In this document: one piece after another, positions 50,399 to 59,172 of the stretch
Numbering within the stretch: position 1 is the first letter of the stretch
Layout: each line of letters starts with the position of its first letter
Assembly: GCA_910585435.1 (NCBI GenBank)
Contig: CAJUEJ010000007.1
Location: forward strand, 1-64,000
DNA length: 64,000 nt
Source: an uncultured Hungatella sp.
GTDB taxonomy: Bacteria > Bacillota > Clostridia > Lachnospirales > Lachnospiraceae
Direction of reading: 5' to 3'
Translations under genes and position numbers: made by a program
The notes under the pieces: model-generated
What the model saw: the letters and a program-made list of their open reading frames with translations, nothing else
Told to the model about the DNA's origin: nothing
Databases searched by the model: none

Positions 50399-51958
50399 TT
50401 ACTTGGCGTAATCCGTCACTCTTGATTCACGGATTACATTTACGCGAATCTGTCCCGGATATTCCATGGACTCCTCAATTTTCTTGGAAATGTTTCTTGC
50501 CAGAAGAACCATATCATCATCATTGATTTGTTCCGGAACTACCATAACACGGACTTCCCGTCCTGCCTGGATTGCATAAGACTTGTCTACTCCTTTGAAG
50601 GAGTCTGTAATCTCTTCCAACTGCTTAAGCCTGTTGGTATATGTCTCCAGAGTCTCTCTTCTTGCGCCTGGTCTGGCAGCAGATATGGCATCAGCCGCCT
50701 GCACGATACAGGCAATCAGACTCTCTGGTTCAACATCGCCATGATGGGATTCCACAGCATTTACCACCACTGCAGATTCCTTATATTTTTTACAAAGCTC
50801 TGATCCTAATTTCACATGAGAGCCTTCTACCTCATGGTCAATGGATTTACCAATGTCATGTAATAAACCGGCACGTTTAGCCATGCGGATATCCACACCA
50901 ATCTCACCGGCTAAAAGTCCTGACAAATGTGATACTTCAATAGAATGCTTCAATGCATTCTGACCATAACTGGTTCTGAATTTCATTCTTCCAAGAAGCT
51001 TTACAAGCTCCGGGTGAATTCCGTGGATGCCTACCTCCAGCGTGGCAGCCTCTCCCTCTTCCCGCATGCTGGCTTCTACTTCTCTCTGTGCTTTTTCTAC
51101 CATCTCTTCGATTCTGGCCGGATGAATACGTCCATCCACAACCAGACGTTCCAGGGCGATTCTTGCTACTTCTCGCCTAACAGGATCAAATCCTGACAAA
51201 ACTACTGCCTCCGGTGTATCATCGATAATCAATTCCACACCTGTCATCGTCTCCAATGTACGAATATTGCGGCCTTCTCTTCCGATAATCCGGCCTTTCA
51301 TCTCATCATTAGGAAGCTGAACCACAGATACCGTAGTCTCCGCCACATGATCTGCCGCACACCTCTGAATGGCGGCAACGATATATTCCTTCGCCTTCTT
51401 CTCTGCCTCTTCTTTGGCTCTGGTCTCCATCTCTTTAATCATTCTGGCAGTATCATGCTTCACATCATCTTCTACAGATTTCAGCAGATATTCTTTCGCC
51501 TGTTCGGAGGTCAGCCCCGAAATTCGTTCCAGTTCCTGCTGTCTCTTGCCGCGAAGCTCCTCGGCTTCTGCCAGTTTCCTGTTCAAGTTGTCTTCACGTG
51601 CTGTTATACTTGCCTCTCTGCGTTCCAATGTCTCGGACTTCTTGTCCAAATTCTCTTCCTTGCTTAATACTCGTCGTTCATACCGTTGCAGCTCTGCCCT
51701 TCTTTCCTTCGTCTCCTTCTCCAACTCATTCTTGGTCTTCAGAGACTCTTCCTTTGCTTCCAGGAGAGCTTCTCGCTTCTTTGTCTCTGCGGTCCTTAAT
51801 GCCTCATCTATTATCTCTCTGGACTTTTCCTCCGCACTGCCGATTTTACTCTCGTATGTTTTCTTCCGGTGTGCGATTGCCAATCCCCAGGTAATAGGCG
51901 CCACAATAATTATTGTAAACAATACAGTAATTAATACAGGTATCACTATTGTTGACAC
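50399..51958 (-). CDS. rny: Ribonuclease Y
   Basis: Membrane-anchored endoribonuclease that starts mRNA decay. At 519 aa it has the standard length. An N-terminal membrane helix (about 4-26) is followed by a long Glu/Lys/Arg-rich coiled coil (about 30-200), a KH RNA-binding domain (MKGRIIGREGRNIRTLE) and the HD domain with AGLLHDIGKSIDHEVEGSH. The start is GTG at 51958 after AGGAGGTG. It has its own promoter (52008-52036) and terminator and follows recA-recX. Confidence 0.98.
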   Translation of the reverse strand: MSTIVIPVLITVLFTIIIVAPITWGLAIAHRKKTYESKIGSAEEKSREIIDEALRTAETKKREALLEAKEESLKTKNELEKETKERRAELQRYERRVLSKEENLDKKSETLERREASITAREDNLNRKLAEAEELRGKRQQELERISGLTSEQAKEYLLKSVEDDVKHDTARMIKEMETRAKEEAEKKAKEYIVAAIQRCAADHVAETTVSVVQLPNDEMKGRIIGREGRNIRTLETMTGVELIIDDTPEAVVLSGFDPVRREVARIALERLVVDGRIHPARIEEMVEKAQREVEASMREEGEAATLEVGIHGIHPELVKLLGRMKFRTSYGQNALKHSIEVSHLSGLLAGEIGVDIRMAKRAGLLHDIGKSIDHEVEGSHVKLGSELCKKYKESAVVVNAVESHHGDVEPESLIACIVQAADAISAARPGARRETLETYTNRLKQLEEITDSFKGVDKSYAIQAGREVRVMVVPEQINDDDMVLLARNISKKIEESMEYPGQIRVNVIRESRVTDYAK

Positions 51959-52007
51959 AGGAGCACCTCCTTATTTAGTTTTCATTGTACAAAAATACAA
52001 CACTTCA

Positions 52008-52036
52008 ATTTTAAACTGTTTTATACATTATGTCAA
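52008..52036 (-). promoter_or_regulatory. rny promoter
   Basis: TTGACA (52031-52036), 17 bases, then TAAAAT (52008-52013) on the minus strand, about 50 bases before the rny GTG. Confidence 0.75.
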
Positions 52037-52116
52037 GTGTCTTGCACAATATCAACTGGCAATAAATCTGCAAATAAATCCAATAATCGGAGATGCTCCT
52101 GTTGTGAAAACGCTGT

Positions 52117-52728
52117 TTAACCTTCTTCCCGGCTTCCGCCCAGGTTCTGGTAAACCGCCTCGTAGGAAAATCCCTTTCTTGCCAGGGCTGCAATAAGCTT
52201 CGCTCTTTCCCTGGGAGAAGTGTTCTCCGGTACATATCCCTTTTTCCGGAGAAAGGCCTGAATCTGGCTGTCTTCGCACACCTCTCCCGTCTCCAGAAGC
52301 ATACGGATCTGCTCCTGTTTTAATCCTTTTTGCTGCAAATCGAATTCCAGACGTTTCCTGCTTCTCTGGTTCCCGTAAACCTCAATATATCTCCTCCCGA
52401 ACTCCAGATCATCCACAAAGCCATACTCCTTCAGAAAATCCATGGTTCGGTCAATCACCTGCTGGGGATAAAATCCCTCCTTCAGCTTCTTTCTTATCTC
52501 GGCTTCTGTTCTGTCTCTGTCCTTTAAAAGATACAGGGCCCTTTCCTTCCCCCGCTTCATGAGAACCTCTTCCAGTATCCGGCCGTGCTGTTCCTCGGAC
52601 AGCTCCTCACCCTCTTCTATATGGTATCTTCTCAGTTCTCCTTTATACAGAACAAACACAGCCTCCTCGTCCACAAAAACCTTGCTTCTTCGCTTATCTA
52701 AGGGGACAACTGCCGTTACCTTTTTCAT
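52117..52728 (-). CDS. recX: Regulatory protein RecX
   Basis: Modulates RecA filaments by direct binding. Protein of 203 aa with the family's tandem three-helix repeats: ALYLLKDRDRTEAEIRKKL and VIDRTMDFLKEYGFVDDLEF in the middle, and ALARKGFSYEAVYQNL at the end. An extra N-terminal domain (about 1-55) is common in Firmicute RecX. The start overlaps the recA stop by 4 bp (ATGA), so the two are translationally coupled and share the SOS-controlled promoter. Confidence 0.95.
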   Translation of the reverse strand: MKKVTAVVPLDKRRSKVFVDEEAVFVLYKGELRRYHIEEGEELSEEQHGRILEEVLMKRGKERALYLLKDRDRTEAEIRKKLKEGFYPQQVIDRTMDFLKEYGFVDDLEFGRRYIEVYGNQRSRKRLEFDLQQKGLKQEQIRMLLETGEVCEDSQIQAFLRKKGYVPENTSPRERAKLIAALARKGFSYEAVYQNLGGSREEG

Positions 52729-53762
52729 GCCTGGGGCTCTTCCTTTGCTGCTTCCGGCATGGCAGACGGTTTCAGCCCATAATGCTCTCTCACCTTGTTC
52801 TCAATCTCCAGGCAGACCTGAGGATTATCTTTGAGATAAATCTTGGCGTTCTCACGCCCCTGGCCGATCTTGGCTCCCTGGTAAGCATACCATGCGCCGC
52901 TTTTCTCTACAATATTCTCCTTCACAGCCAGATCCAGGATATCTCCCTCTTTGGAGATTCCCTGTCCGAACATAATATCAAATTCTGCCTCTTTAAACGG
53001 AGGAGCGATCTTATTCTTAACCACTTTCACGCGGACGTGGTTGCCCACCACTTCTCCGCTCTGCTTCAGGCTGTCCGTCCTTCTCACGTCCATCCTGACA
53101 GAAGCATAGAACTTCAGCGCCCGTCCGCCAGTTGTAGTCTCCGGATTGCCGAACATCACGCCGATCTTCTCACGGATCTGATTGATAAAAATAACCGTGC
53201 AGTTTGACTTGCTGATGATTCCTGTCAGCTTCCTTAAGGCCTGGGACATAAGCCGGGCCTGAAGCCCCACATGGGATTCCCCCATCTCCCCGTCGATCTC
53301 CGCCTTGGGAACCAGCGCTGCCACTGAGTCCACAATCACAATATCCACCGCCCCGGAACGCACCATGGTCTCTGTGATCTCCAATGCCTGCTCTCCGTTA
53401 TCCGGCTGGGATATGTACAGATTGTCAATATCCACCCCTATGTTCCTGGCGTACACCGGATCCAGGGCATGCTCCGCATCGATAAAGCCTGCAATCCCGC
53501 CTCTCTTCTGCACTTCCGCCACCATGTGCAGCGCCACCGTAGTCTTACCGCTGGACTCCGGGCCGTAGATTTCAATCACACGCCCTTTTGGAATCCCTCC
53601 AAGCCCAAGGGCCAGATCCAGCCCCAGAGAGCCGGTGGGAACTGTCTCTATATTCATATTGGCCCCGCTGTCTCCCAGCTTCATCACGGAACCCTTGCCA
53701 TATGCCTTCTCAATCTGTGTTAAAGCCGCATCCAGGGCTTTCATCTTATCATCTTTATTCAT
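52725..53762 (-). CDS. recA: Recombinase RecA
   Basis: Central recombination protein and SOS co-protease. From the ATG at 53762 (MNKDDKMKALDAAL, with GGAGG 6 bases upstream) it is 345 aa; an upstream extension to 53783 would cross the SOS box. It has Walker A GPESSGKTT, Walker B VDIVIVDSVAAL, loop L1 (MGESHVGLQARLMSQAL) and loop L2 (FINQIREKIGVMFGNPETTT). A strong promoter and LexA box lie directly upstream. It leads the recA-recX pair. Confidence 0.99.
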   Translation of the reverse strand: MNKDDKMKALDAALTQIEKAYGKGSVMKLGDSGANMNIETVPTGSLGLDLALGLGGIPKGRVIEIYGPESSGKTTVALHMVAEVQKRGGIAGFIDAEHALDPVYARNIGVDIDNLYISQPDNGEQALEITETMVRSGAVDIVIVDSVAALVPKAEIDGEMGESHVGLQARLMSQALRKLTGIISKSNCTVIFINQIREKIGVMFGNPETTTGGRALKFYASVRMDVRRTDSLKQSGEVVGNHVRVKVVKNKIAPPFKEAEFDIMFGQGISKEGDILDLAVKENIVEKSGAWYAYQGAKIGQGRENAKIYLKDNPQVCLEIENKVREHYGLKPSAMPEAAKEEPQA

Positions 53763-53776
53763 ATCTGCCTCCAAAC

Positions 53777-53790
53777 AGAACAAATGTTCT
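53777..53790. promoter_or_regulatory. LexA-type SOS box upstream of recA
   Basis: AGAACAAATGTTCT is a 14-bp perfect palindrome with the GAAC-N4-GTTC core of Gram-positive LexA operators. It lies just downstream of the predicted recA transcription start and 14 bases before the ATG. Confidence 0.9.
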
Positions 53791-53800
53791 TTTTCAATTA

Positions 53801-53829
53801 ATCATAATACACCCAAATTAAAATGTCAA
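53801..53829 (-). promoter_or_regulatory. recA promoter
   Basis: TTGACA (53824-53829), 17 bases, then TATGAT (53801-53806) on the minus strand. The start site would be near 53794, next to the SOS box. Confidence 0.85.
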
Positions 53830-54012
53830 CCGCATTTCAACCATATTTTTCCTTACTTATTTTCCCTTATTCCCTCAATCTGCATCCCTCCTGTCAAAAA
53901 CCCAACCGCTTTTACATTCTCTGTGAAATCCGGAAGATTATCCTGCGAATATAACCAGACACCTCTTTAAACGAACCTGCCAGAACGGCTAAAACGCCAG
54001 CCCAAGTTATCA

Positions 54013-54041
54013 TACGGTCAGCGCAGCAAGTGCCCAGACCT
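54013..54041. repeat. Dispersed 29-bp repeat, copy 2
   Basis: Matches the copy at 10542-10570 at 27 of 29 positions (TACGGTCAGCGCAGCA core, ending CAGACCT). It lies in the 410-bp gap between the recA promoter and the aspS stop, which otherwise shows no gene. Confidence 0.65.
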
Positions 54042-54104
54042 GCCTGAGCAGTAACACCAAAACAAATATACCACAGATAGAAAGAAAAGAAAAGTAAAAT
54101 TTAA

Positions 54105-54134
54105 ATATTGTATAGTTTCATATTGTATAGTTTC
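54105..54134. repeat. Perfect 15-bp tandem duplication
   Basis: ATATTGTATAGTTTC occurs twice back to back (54105-54119 and 54120-54134). Its 13-base core ATTGTATAGTTTC also occurs at 28389-28401, upstream of the sugar operon promoter. Confidence 0.8.
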
Positions 54135-54145
54135 TTTCAGGATAG

Positions 54146-54208
54146 ATGAAGGCCATGGGTATGTAAGGCGCTGTGTTTTAGCTCCTTACATACCGCTATG
54201 CTCTTCAT
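54146..54208 (-). terminator. Long hairpin downstream of aspS
   Basis: GGTATGTAAGG (54158-54168) pairs perfectly with CCTTACATACC (54184-54194), extended by an outer ATGAAG/CTTCAT pair. It lies 34 bases after the aspS stop. It lacks a strong T run, so it may be a weak terminator or a 3' stabiliser. Confidence 0.6.
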
Positions 54209-54241
54209 ATTTCTTAAAAGCTGACATCATAACACGGATAT

Positions 54242-56026
54242 CTATTCCCCGCTAACCGCAATCCCCAATTCCTCCAGCTGTTTCGGATCCACCGGCGTAG
54301 GCGCCTCCGTCATCAAACAGGACGCATCCTTCACCTTGGGGAATGCGATGACATCGCGGATATTATCCGCCCCCACCATAAGCATAGCCAGCCTGTCAAA
54401 GCCGTATGCCAGACCTGCATGAGGCGGAACCCCGTACTTAAAGGCCTCCAGCAAAAATCCAAACTGCTCATAAGCCTTCTCCGGTGTAAAGCCCAGCACC
54501 TCAAACATCTTGGACTGAATATCACTCTGATGGATACGGACCGATCCGCCTCCCAGCTCCGTGCCGTTAAGCACAATATCGTATGCCTTTGCGCGAACCG
54601 CTCCCGGATCGCTGTCGATCAGATGCCAGTCCTCCTCCATAGGCATGGTAAAGGGATGGTGCATAGCCACAAACCGCCCCTGTTCCTCTGAATACTCTAA
54701 AAGCGGGAACTCTGTCACCCACAAAAACTTAAAATCATCCTTTTTCAGCAGATCCGCCTGTCTGGCAAGCTCCAGACGCAGATTCCCCAGCACATCCCAC
54801 ACTACCTTATTCTGGTCCGCCGCAAACAGAAGCAAATCTCCCGGCTTTCCGTCCATGGCAGCCACCAATGCCTCAAGCTGTTCCTGGGTCATAAACTTGG
54901 CAAAAGAGGATTTATAAGTTCCGTCCGCCTGTACCGTCAGATACGCAAGCCCTTTGGCGCCGAAATCCTTGGCGTATTCCACCAGTGCGTCAATCTTTTT
55001 CCTGGGCATATCCCCTCTGCCCTCTGCATTGATGCCCCGGACAGAACCGCCGTTTTCCAGCGCGCCTTTAAATACGGCAAATCCGCAGTCCTTCACCACT
55101 TCAGAGACATCCTTCAGTTCCATTCCGAAACGCATATCCGGCTTGTCGCTGCCGAAACGGTTCATAGCCTCTATCCAGGTCATCCTGGGAATGGGAAGAG
55201 AAATCTCAACTCCTAAAAGTTCATGAAACAGCTTCTGAAGAAGCCTTTCATTTACATCCAGCACGTCCTCCACATCCACAAAGGAAAGCTCCATATCGAT
55301 CTGGGTAAACTCCGGCTGCCTGTCCGCACGCAGATCCTCGTCCCGGTAGCATCTGGCAATCTGGAAATACCGGTCATACCCGGAGCACATCAAAAGCTGC
55401 TTAAACAGCTGGGGAGACTGGGGCAGCGCATAGAAGGATCCCGGATGGACCCGGCTTGGCACCAGATAGTCACGGGCCCCTTCCGGCGTACTCTTGATCA
55501 GCGTAGGGGTCTCAATCTCCAGAAAACCTTCCTCCGCCAGAAACTGTCTTGTCAGGATGGCGATCCGGCTGCGGAACATCAGGTTTTTCTGGATATCTGG
55601 CCTTCGCAGATCCAGGAAACGGTACTTTAACCGCAGCTCCTCCTTGGTCTTAGAATTCTCCTCAATGGGGAACGGCGGCGTATCGGACTCTGACAGGATC
55701 CTCAGGCCTTCTGCCCGCACCTCGATATCCCCGGTCACAAGATTTTCGTTCACATTCCCCTGGCGCTTCTCCACCTTGCCGGTGACGGCGATGACAAACT
55801 CGCTTCTCAGCTTCTCAGCCTTTGCAAAGCTTTCCGCCCCGCAGTCGCTCTCCTCAAAAATAATCTGCAGAATACCGGACCGGTCCCTTAAATCCACGAA
55901 AATGATTCCGCCTTTATTTCTGCTTTTCTGTACCCATCCCATGACGGTAACAGTCTCTCCCACCTGCTGTGTACGCACCTCCGTACAGCGGTGGGAACGT
56001 TTTAATCCCAACATAGACTCTGACAT
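54242..56026 (-). CDS. aspS: Aspartyl-tRNA synthetase
   Basis: Class II synthetase that charges tRNA-Asp. From the ATG at 56026 (MSESMLGLKRSHRC, with GGAGGAGAAAAAT upstream) it is 595 aa, the bacterial norm; a longer frame to 56134 would overlap hisS. It has an N-terminal OB fold (GWVQKSRNKGGIIFVDLRD), motif 2 region CYRDEDLRADRQPEFTQIDM and motif 3 near PPHAGLAYGFDRLAML, plus the bacterial GAD insertion (about 290-420). It follows hisS by 94 bp, a common Firmicute pairing. Confidence 0.98.
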   Translation of the reverse strand: MSESMLGLKRSHRCTEVRTQQVGETVTVMGWVQKSRNKGGIIFVDLRDRSGILQIIFEESDCGAESFAKAEKLRSEFVIAVTGKVEKRQGNVNENLVTGDIEVRAEGLRILSESDTPPFPIEENSKTKEELRLKYRFLDLRRPDIQKNLMFRSRIAILTRQFLAEEGFLEIETPTLIKSTPEGARDYLVPSRVHPGSFYALPQSPQLFKQLLMCSGYDRYFQIARCYRDEDLRADRQPEFTQIDMELSFVDVEDVLDVNERLLQKLFHELLGVEISLPIPRMTWIEAMNRFGSDKPDMRFGMELKDVSEVVKDCGFAVFKGALENGGSVRGINAEGRGDMPRKKIDALVEYAKDFGAKGLAYLTVQADGTYKSSFAKFMTQEQLEALVAAMDGKPGDLLLFAADQNKVVWDVLGNLRLELARQADLLKKDDFKFLWVTEFPLLEYSEEQGRFVAMHHPFTMPMEEDWHLIDSDPGAVRAKAYDIVLNGTELGGGSVRIHQSDIQSKMFEVLGFTPEKAYEQFGFLLEAFKYGVPPHAGLAYGFDRLAMLMVGADNIRDVIAFPKVKDASCLMTEAPTPVDPKQLEELGIAVSGE

Positions 56027-56120
56027 ATTTTTCTCCTCCATATTCTCTGATGCATTCCCGGAATCCCGCTGCAGCTGATTTGTGAAATGATAAATCATCC
56101 TATCTGCCACAAAGATGCCC

Positions 56121-57383
56121 CTATTTCCACGCATCCTTATAAAATTCAGTAAACTCTGTGTACCCTTCCTTACCTAACTGCTCCTTCTGGAATTTCTTGT
56201 TTTTGTTCATCTGGGACACCAAAACCTCTGTCCCGTTTTTCCGCTCTTCCATGGCCTGGCGCATAATCTGGCACAGCCTTTCAGGATCCAGGCCTTTTTC
56301 CAGAAGATATGCCTTCTTTGGATTCTCACTCTTTACACGGTCTCCCCGGTCAAGGAGAATCGTAACGATCCGCTCAAAGCCGATGGAAAATCCGCAGGCA
56401 GGAGTATCCACCCCTGTAAACTTGCCTATCATCTTGTCATACCGTCCGCCGCCTGCCACAGATCCTCCGAAGCCTTCCATAGAGACCTCGAAGATCGTGC
56501 CTGTGTAATAGGACATGCCGCGAACCAGCGTAGGATCAAAGCTTAGCTGAAACTCCGTCTCTGCCACCGCAGTCACCGTATCCATGATAAACGCCAGGTT
56601 CTCTGTCACTTCCCTGGGATGCACCTGCCCCAGCTTCTCTCCCAGCTCCCTGACCCCTGCTGCATCCTTTTTCACGCCGGCCATCAGCTCCAGATACTGA
56701 TCCACGCCTTTCTCGTCATACCCGCTGTCCAGAAGCTCTGCCTTCACTCCTTCATTTCCAATCTTATCCATCTTGTCCAGAGTAATAAATACCTGTTCTA
56801 AAGACTCCTCTGGGAAACCGCAGTACAGCGCCATGCCTCTTAGGATTCCTCTGTCATTGATCCGCACGGTAAATCCATTGTCCGGGCAAATCTTTCCAAG
56901 AGCCGTGGTGGTAGCCAGAATCAGCTCAATCTCCGCCATGGCGCTGGGATCCCCTAAAATATCGATATCACACTGGGTAAACTGGCGGAAACGTCCCTTT
57001 TGAGGGCGGTCTGCACGCCACACGCTTCCCATCTGAAGGGCCTTAAAGGGACTGGGAAGCTGGGCCGAATTGCCGGAATAATACCGGGCCAGGGGAACAG
57101 TCAGATCGTAGCGCAGGCCGCTGTCCACCAGATCGTTCTCCTCTTTGGCCGTCTCCAGGTTCAGCTTCTCTCCCCGCTTTAAAATCTTGAAAATCAGCTT
57201 CTCATTGTCCCCGCCCTGTTTGCTGGTCAGGTTCTCAATGTGTTCCACACAGGGAGTCTCTATCTGGGAAAAGCCAAAGCCTTTGTAGGTCTCCTTTATC
57301 TGATTCATCACAAAATTCCGGATCTGCATCTCTCCGGGCAAAATGTCTCTCATACCGGTTACCGGCTTCTTCTTCAACGCCAT
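56121..57383 (-). CDS. hisS: Histidyl-tRNA synthetase
   Basis: Class II synthetase of 420 aa that charges tRNA-His. The start KKKPVTGMRDILPGE is typical. Motif 2 (VWRADRPQKGRFRQFTQCDID) and the histidine-binding segments LVRGMSYYTGTIFEV and GGRYDKM are present. The C-terminal anticodon-binding domain (about 325-420) is there but somewhat divergent and short. A promoter (57436-57464) overlaps the end of the GH28 gene. No T-box leader fits in the 58-bp upstream gap. Confidence 0.97.
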   Translation of the reverse strand: MALKKKPVTGMRDILPGEMQIRNFVMNQIKETYKGFGFSQIETPCVEHIENLTSKQGGDNEKLIFKILKRGEKLNLETAKEENDLVDSGLRYDLTVPLARYYSGNSAQLPSPFKALQMGSVWRADRPQKGRFRQFTQCDIDILGDPSAMAEIELILATTTALGKICPDNGFTVRINDRGILRGMALYCGFPEESLEQVFITLDKMDKIGNEGVKAELLDSGYDEKGVDQYLELMAGVKKDAAGVRELGEKLGQVHPREVTENLAFIMDTVTAVAETEFQLSFDPTLVRGMSYYTGTIFEVSMEGFGGSVAGGGRYDKMIGKFTGVDTPACGFSIGFERIVTILLDRGDRVKSENPKKAYLLEKGLDPERLCQIMRQAMEERKNGTEVLVSQMNKNKKFQKEQLGKEGYTEFTEFYKDAWK

Positions 57384-57435
57384 ACATCTGTCTCCATTTC
57401 TTTAAGAAGGGATAGCTTCCCCTATATTTCTATTG

Positions 57436-57464
57436 ATTATACTAGCTTTCCACTAAATCCTCAA
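57436..57464 (-). promoter_or_regulatory. hisS-aspS promoter
   Basis: TTGAGG (57459-57464), 17 bases, then a perfect TATAAT (57436-57441) on the minus strand. The -35 box lies inside the last codons of the GH28 gene. Confidence 0.75.
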
Positions 57465-58995
57465 TATGTTCCGCAATTATTTTTTCGCCTTCCTGGCCTT
57501 CAATCCTTACATTATCCAGCACCAGTGTTTTTATGTTTCCGGCGAAAATTCCCATGCGGCTTACAGGTTTTATGCCGTCCAGCATAGCAGGCTCCCCTGA
57601 CATGGCATTGTCCGCATAGGAAACCTGTACATTTTTCATCTCTACCCGCTCTATCTTCTGCTCCGGAAGACCGTACATATAGGCAGCAGCCACATGGCAG
57701 TTTTTAGCCACAATATCAGAAAATTTAAGCGTTTTTATGCAGGGCGTCCCCTCATCCACCGGGAGGGCCTCCTTAGATGCCACATATGCACTATGCCCGT
57801 CCGGATCACAATAGTAGAAGCTGTTTATCACAAAGGGTGTCATCACATGATCCATGCGGATCCTCTCGAAGTTTATTCCGTCCAGCACCCCGTCTTTGCC
57901 CCGTCCCCGCCGGGTCTTGATCCGAAGCCCCCTGTCTGTATGGAGAAATCTGCAGTCCCTGACAGTCAGATTGTACACCCCTCCCGCCATCTCGCTTCCC
58001 ACGGTGATAGATCCGTGCCCGTCTCTCATACAGCATTGGCGGATCACAATGTCTTTTGATGGAGTCTTATATTTGGCCCCCATGTATAGCTTTCCTGATT
58101 TCACCGCAATGCAGTCATCTCCCACGGAAAAATATACGCCTGCAATCTCCACGTCCCGGCAGGACTCCGGATCCAGCCCGTCGGTGTTGGGAGAGTCCTT
58201 GGGATTGAGTATTTTCAAATCATAGAATTTCAGATGATGGGAAAAATAGGGATGGATATTCCAGCTGGGGCTGTTCTGCACCTGAATCCCCTGAACCGTC
58301 ACATGACCGCAGTGATTTAAGAAAATCATCCTGGGGCGGTATGCCACCTTTTTAACTTTTGGTTCATGCCACCAGTTGTCCCTTGCGGCATTGCCGTCTA
58401 TCACCCCCTGCCCGTAAATCTCCACATTCTCCACCTGAATGCCGGTGAGAATCGAGGCGAAGCAGTCCTCCGGATTCCCCTCCCAGGTTCCCAGGTTGTA
58501 TTCTCCCTGGCCATCCTGGCTTTTTATGAGGCCTTTTAAGACGGGGAATCGATTCCTGTCTGTTTCCGCCGACAGCACAGCCCCCTCGGCCAGTTCCAGG
58601 CGCAGGTTACTTTTTAAAAATAAGCTGGTAACTTTGTACACCCCGGCAGGAATCAGCACCCGGCTCTCTGGCGGGCAGCTTAAGATGGCGGCCTGGATAA
58701 AGGGGGTGTCATCCTGGAGCCCGTCCCCCCTGGCTCCGAAGTCTTTTACATTGAGAGTTACAAACTCTCTTGCCGTCCGAAGAGCCGCCTCTGCCTGGCC
58801 GTCCGCTCCCTTTACACCAATCACATAATCTGTATCCGGTTCTAATCCATAGATACTGAACACTGTCTTCTGTGTGGTTTTATACAGCTGTCCATTTACA
58901 TAAATTTCTTTTTCCTGCTCCAGTTCGTAGATGCTTCCGTCCTGGATCTCCAGCACCCCGCACCGGGCCGTCTGGAAAATCACCTTCAGGTTCAT
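57442..58995 (-). CDS. Glycoside hydrolase family 28, polygalacturonase-like
   Basis: Pectin-degrading enzyme of 517 aa without a signal peptide, so it likely acts on imported oligogalacturonides. A short N-terminal fibronectin-like domain (about 1-85) precedes the right-handed beta-helix. All GH28 catalytic motifs are visible: NTDGLDPESC, VGDDCIAVKSG, GHGSITVGSEM and LRIKTRRGRG. The ATG at 58995 (MNLKVIF) follows GGAGG by 8 bases. It is divergent from the GH105 gene, with which it should act in sequence: GH28 releases galacturonate units and GH105 handles unsaturated ends. Confidence 0.93.
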   Translation of the reverse strand: MNLKVIFQTARCGVLEIQDGSIYELEQEKEIYVNGQLYKTTQKTVFSIYGLEPDTDYVIGVKGADGQAEAALRTAREFVTLNVKDFGARGDGLQDDTPFIQAAILSCPPESRVLIPAGVYKVTSLFLKSNLRLELAEGAVLSAETDRNRFPVLKGLIKSQDGQGEYNLGTWEGNPEDCFASILTGIQVENVEIYGQGVIDGNAARDNWWHEPKVKKVAYRPRMIFLNHCGHVTVQGIQVQNSPSWNIHPYFSHHLKFYDLKILNPKDSPNTDGLDPESCRDVEIAGVYFSVGDDCIAVKSGKLYMGAKYKTPSKDIVIRQCCMRDGHGSITVGSEMAGGVYNLTVRDCRFLHTDRGLRIKTRRGRGKDGVLDGINFERIRMDHVMTPFVINSFYYCDPDGHSAYVASKEALPVDEGTPCIKTLKFSDIVAKNCHVAAAYMYGLPEQKIERVEMKNVQVSYADNAMSGEPAMLDGIKPVSRMGIFAGNIKTLVLDNVRIEGQEGEKIIAEHIEDLVES

Positions 58996-59062
58996 ACCCA
59001 ACGCCTCCGTCATTTATATATGTATCTTTTGTGTTTCTCATTGCTATCTGAACCGTTACCAC

Positions 59063-59091
59063 ATTGTATCATCAACCGCCCTGGTGTTCAA
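59063..59091 (-). promoter_or_regulatory. GH28 gene promoter
   Basis: TTGAAC (59086-59091), 17 bases, then TACAAT (59063-59068) on the minus strand, about 60 bases before the GH28 start. It is nearly back to back with the GH105 promoter. Confidence 0.65.
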
Positions 59092-59099
59092 CCTTTAAC

Positions 59100-59127
59100 T
59101 TGAAATTCCCCCTCTTTATGTTAAAAT
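59100..59127 (+). promoter_or_regulatory. GH105 gene promoter
   Basis: TTGAAA (59100-59105), 16 bases, then TAAAAT (59122-59127), about 45 bases before the ATG. Only 8 bases separate its -35 box from that of the divergent GH28 gene. Confidence 0.65.
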
Positions 59128-59172
59128 AGGGCTTAACAGGAACCAACAAACCGTAAAGAGAGGTACATATCT

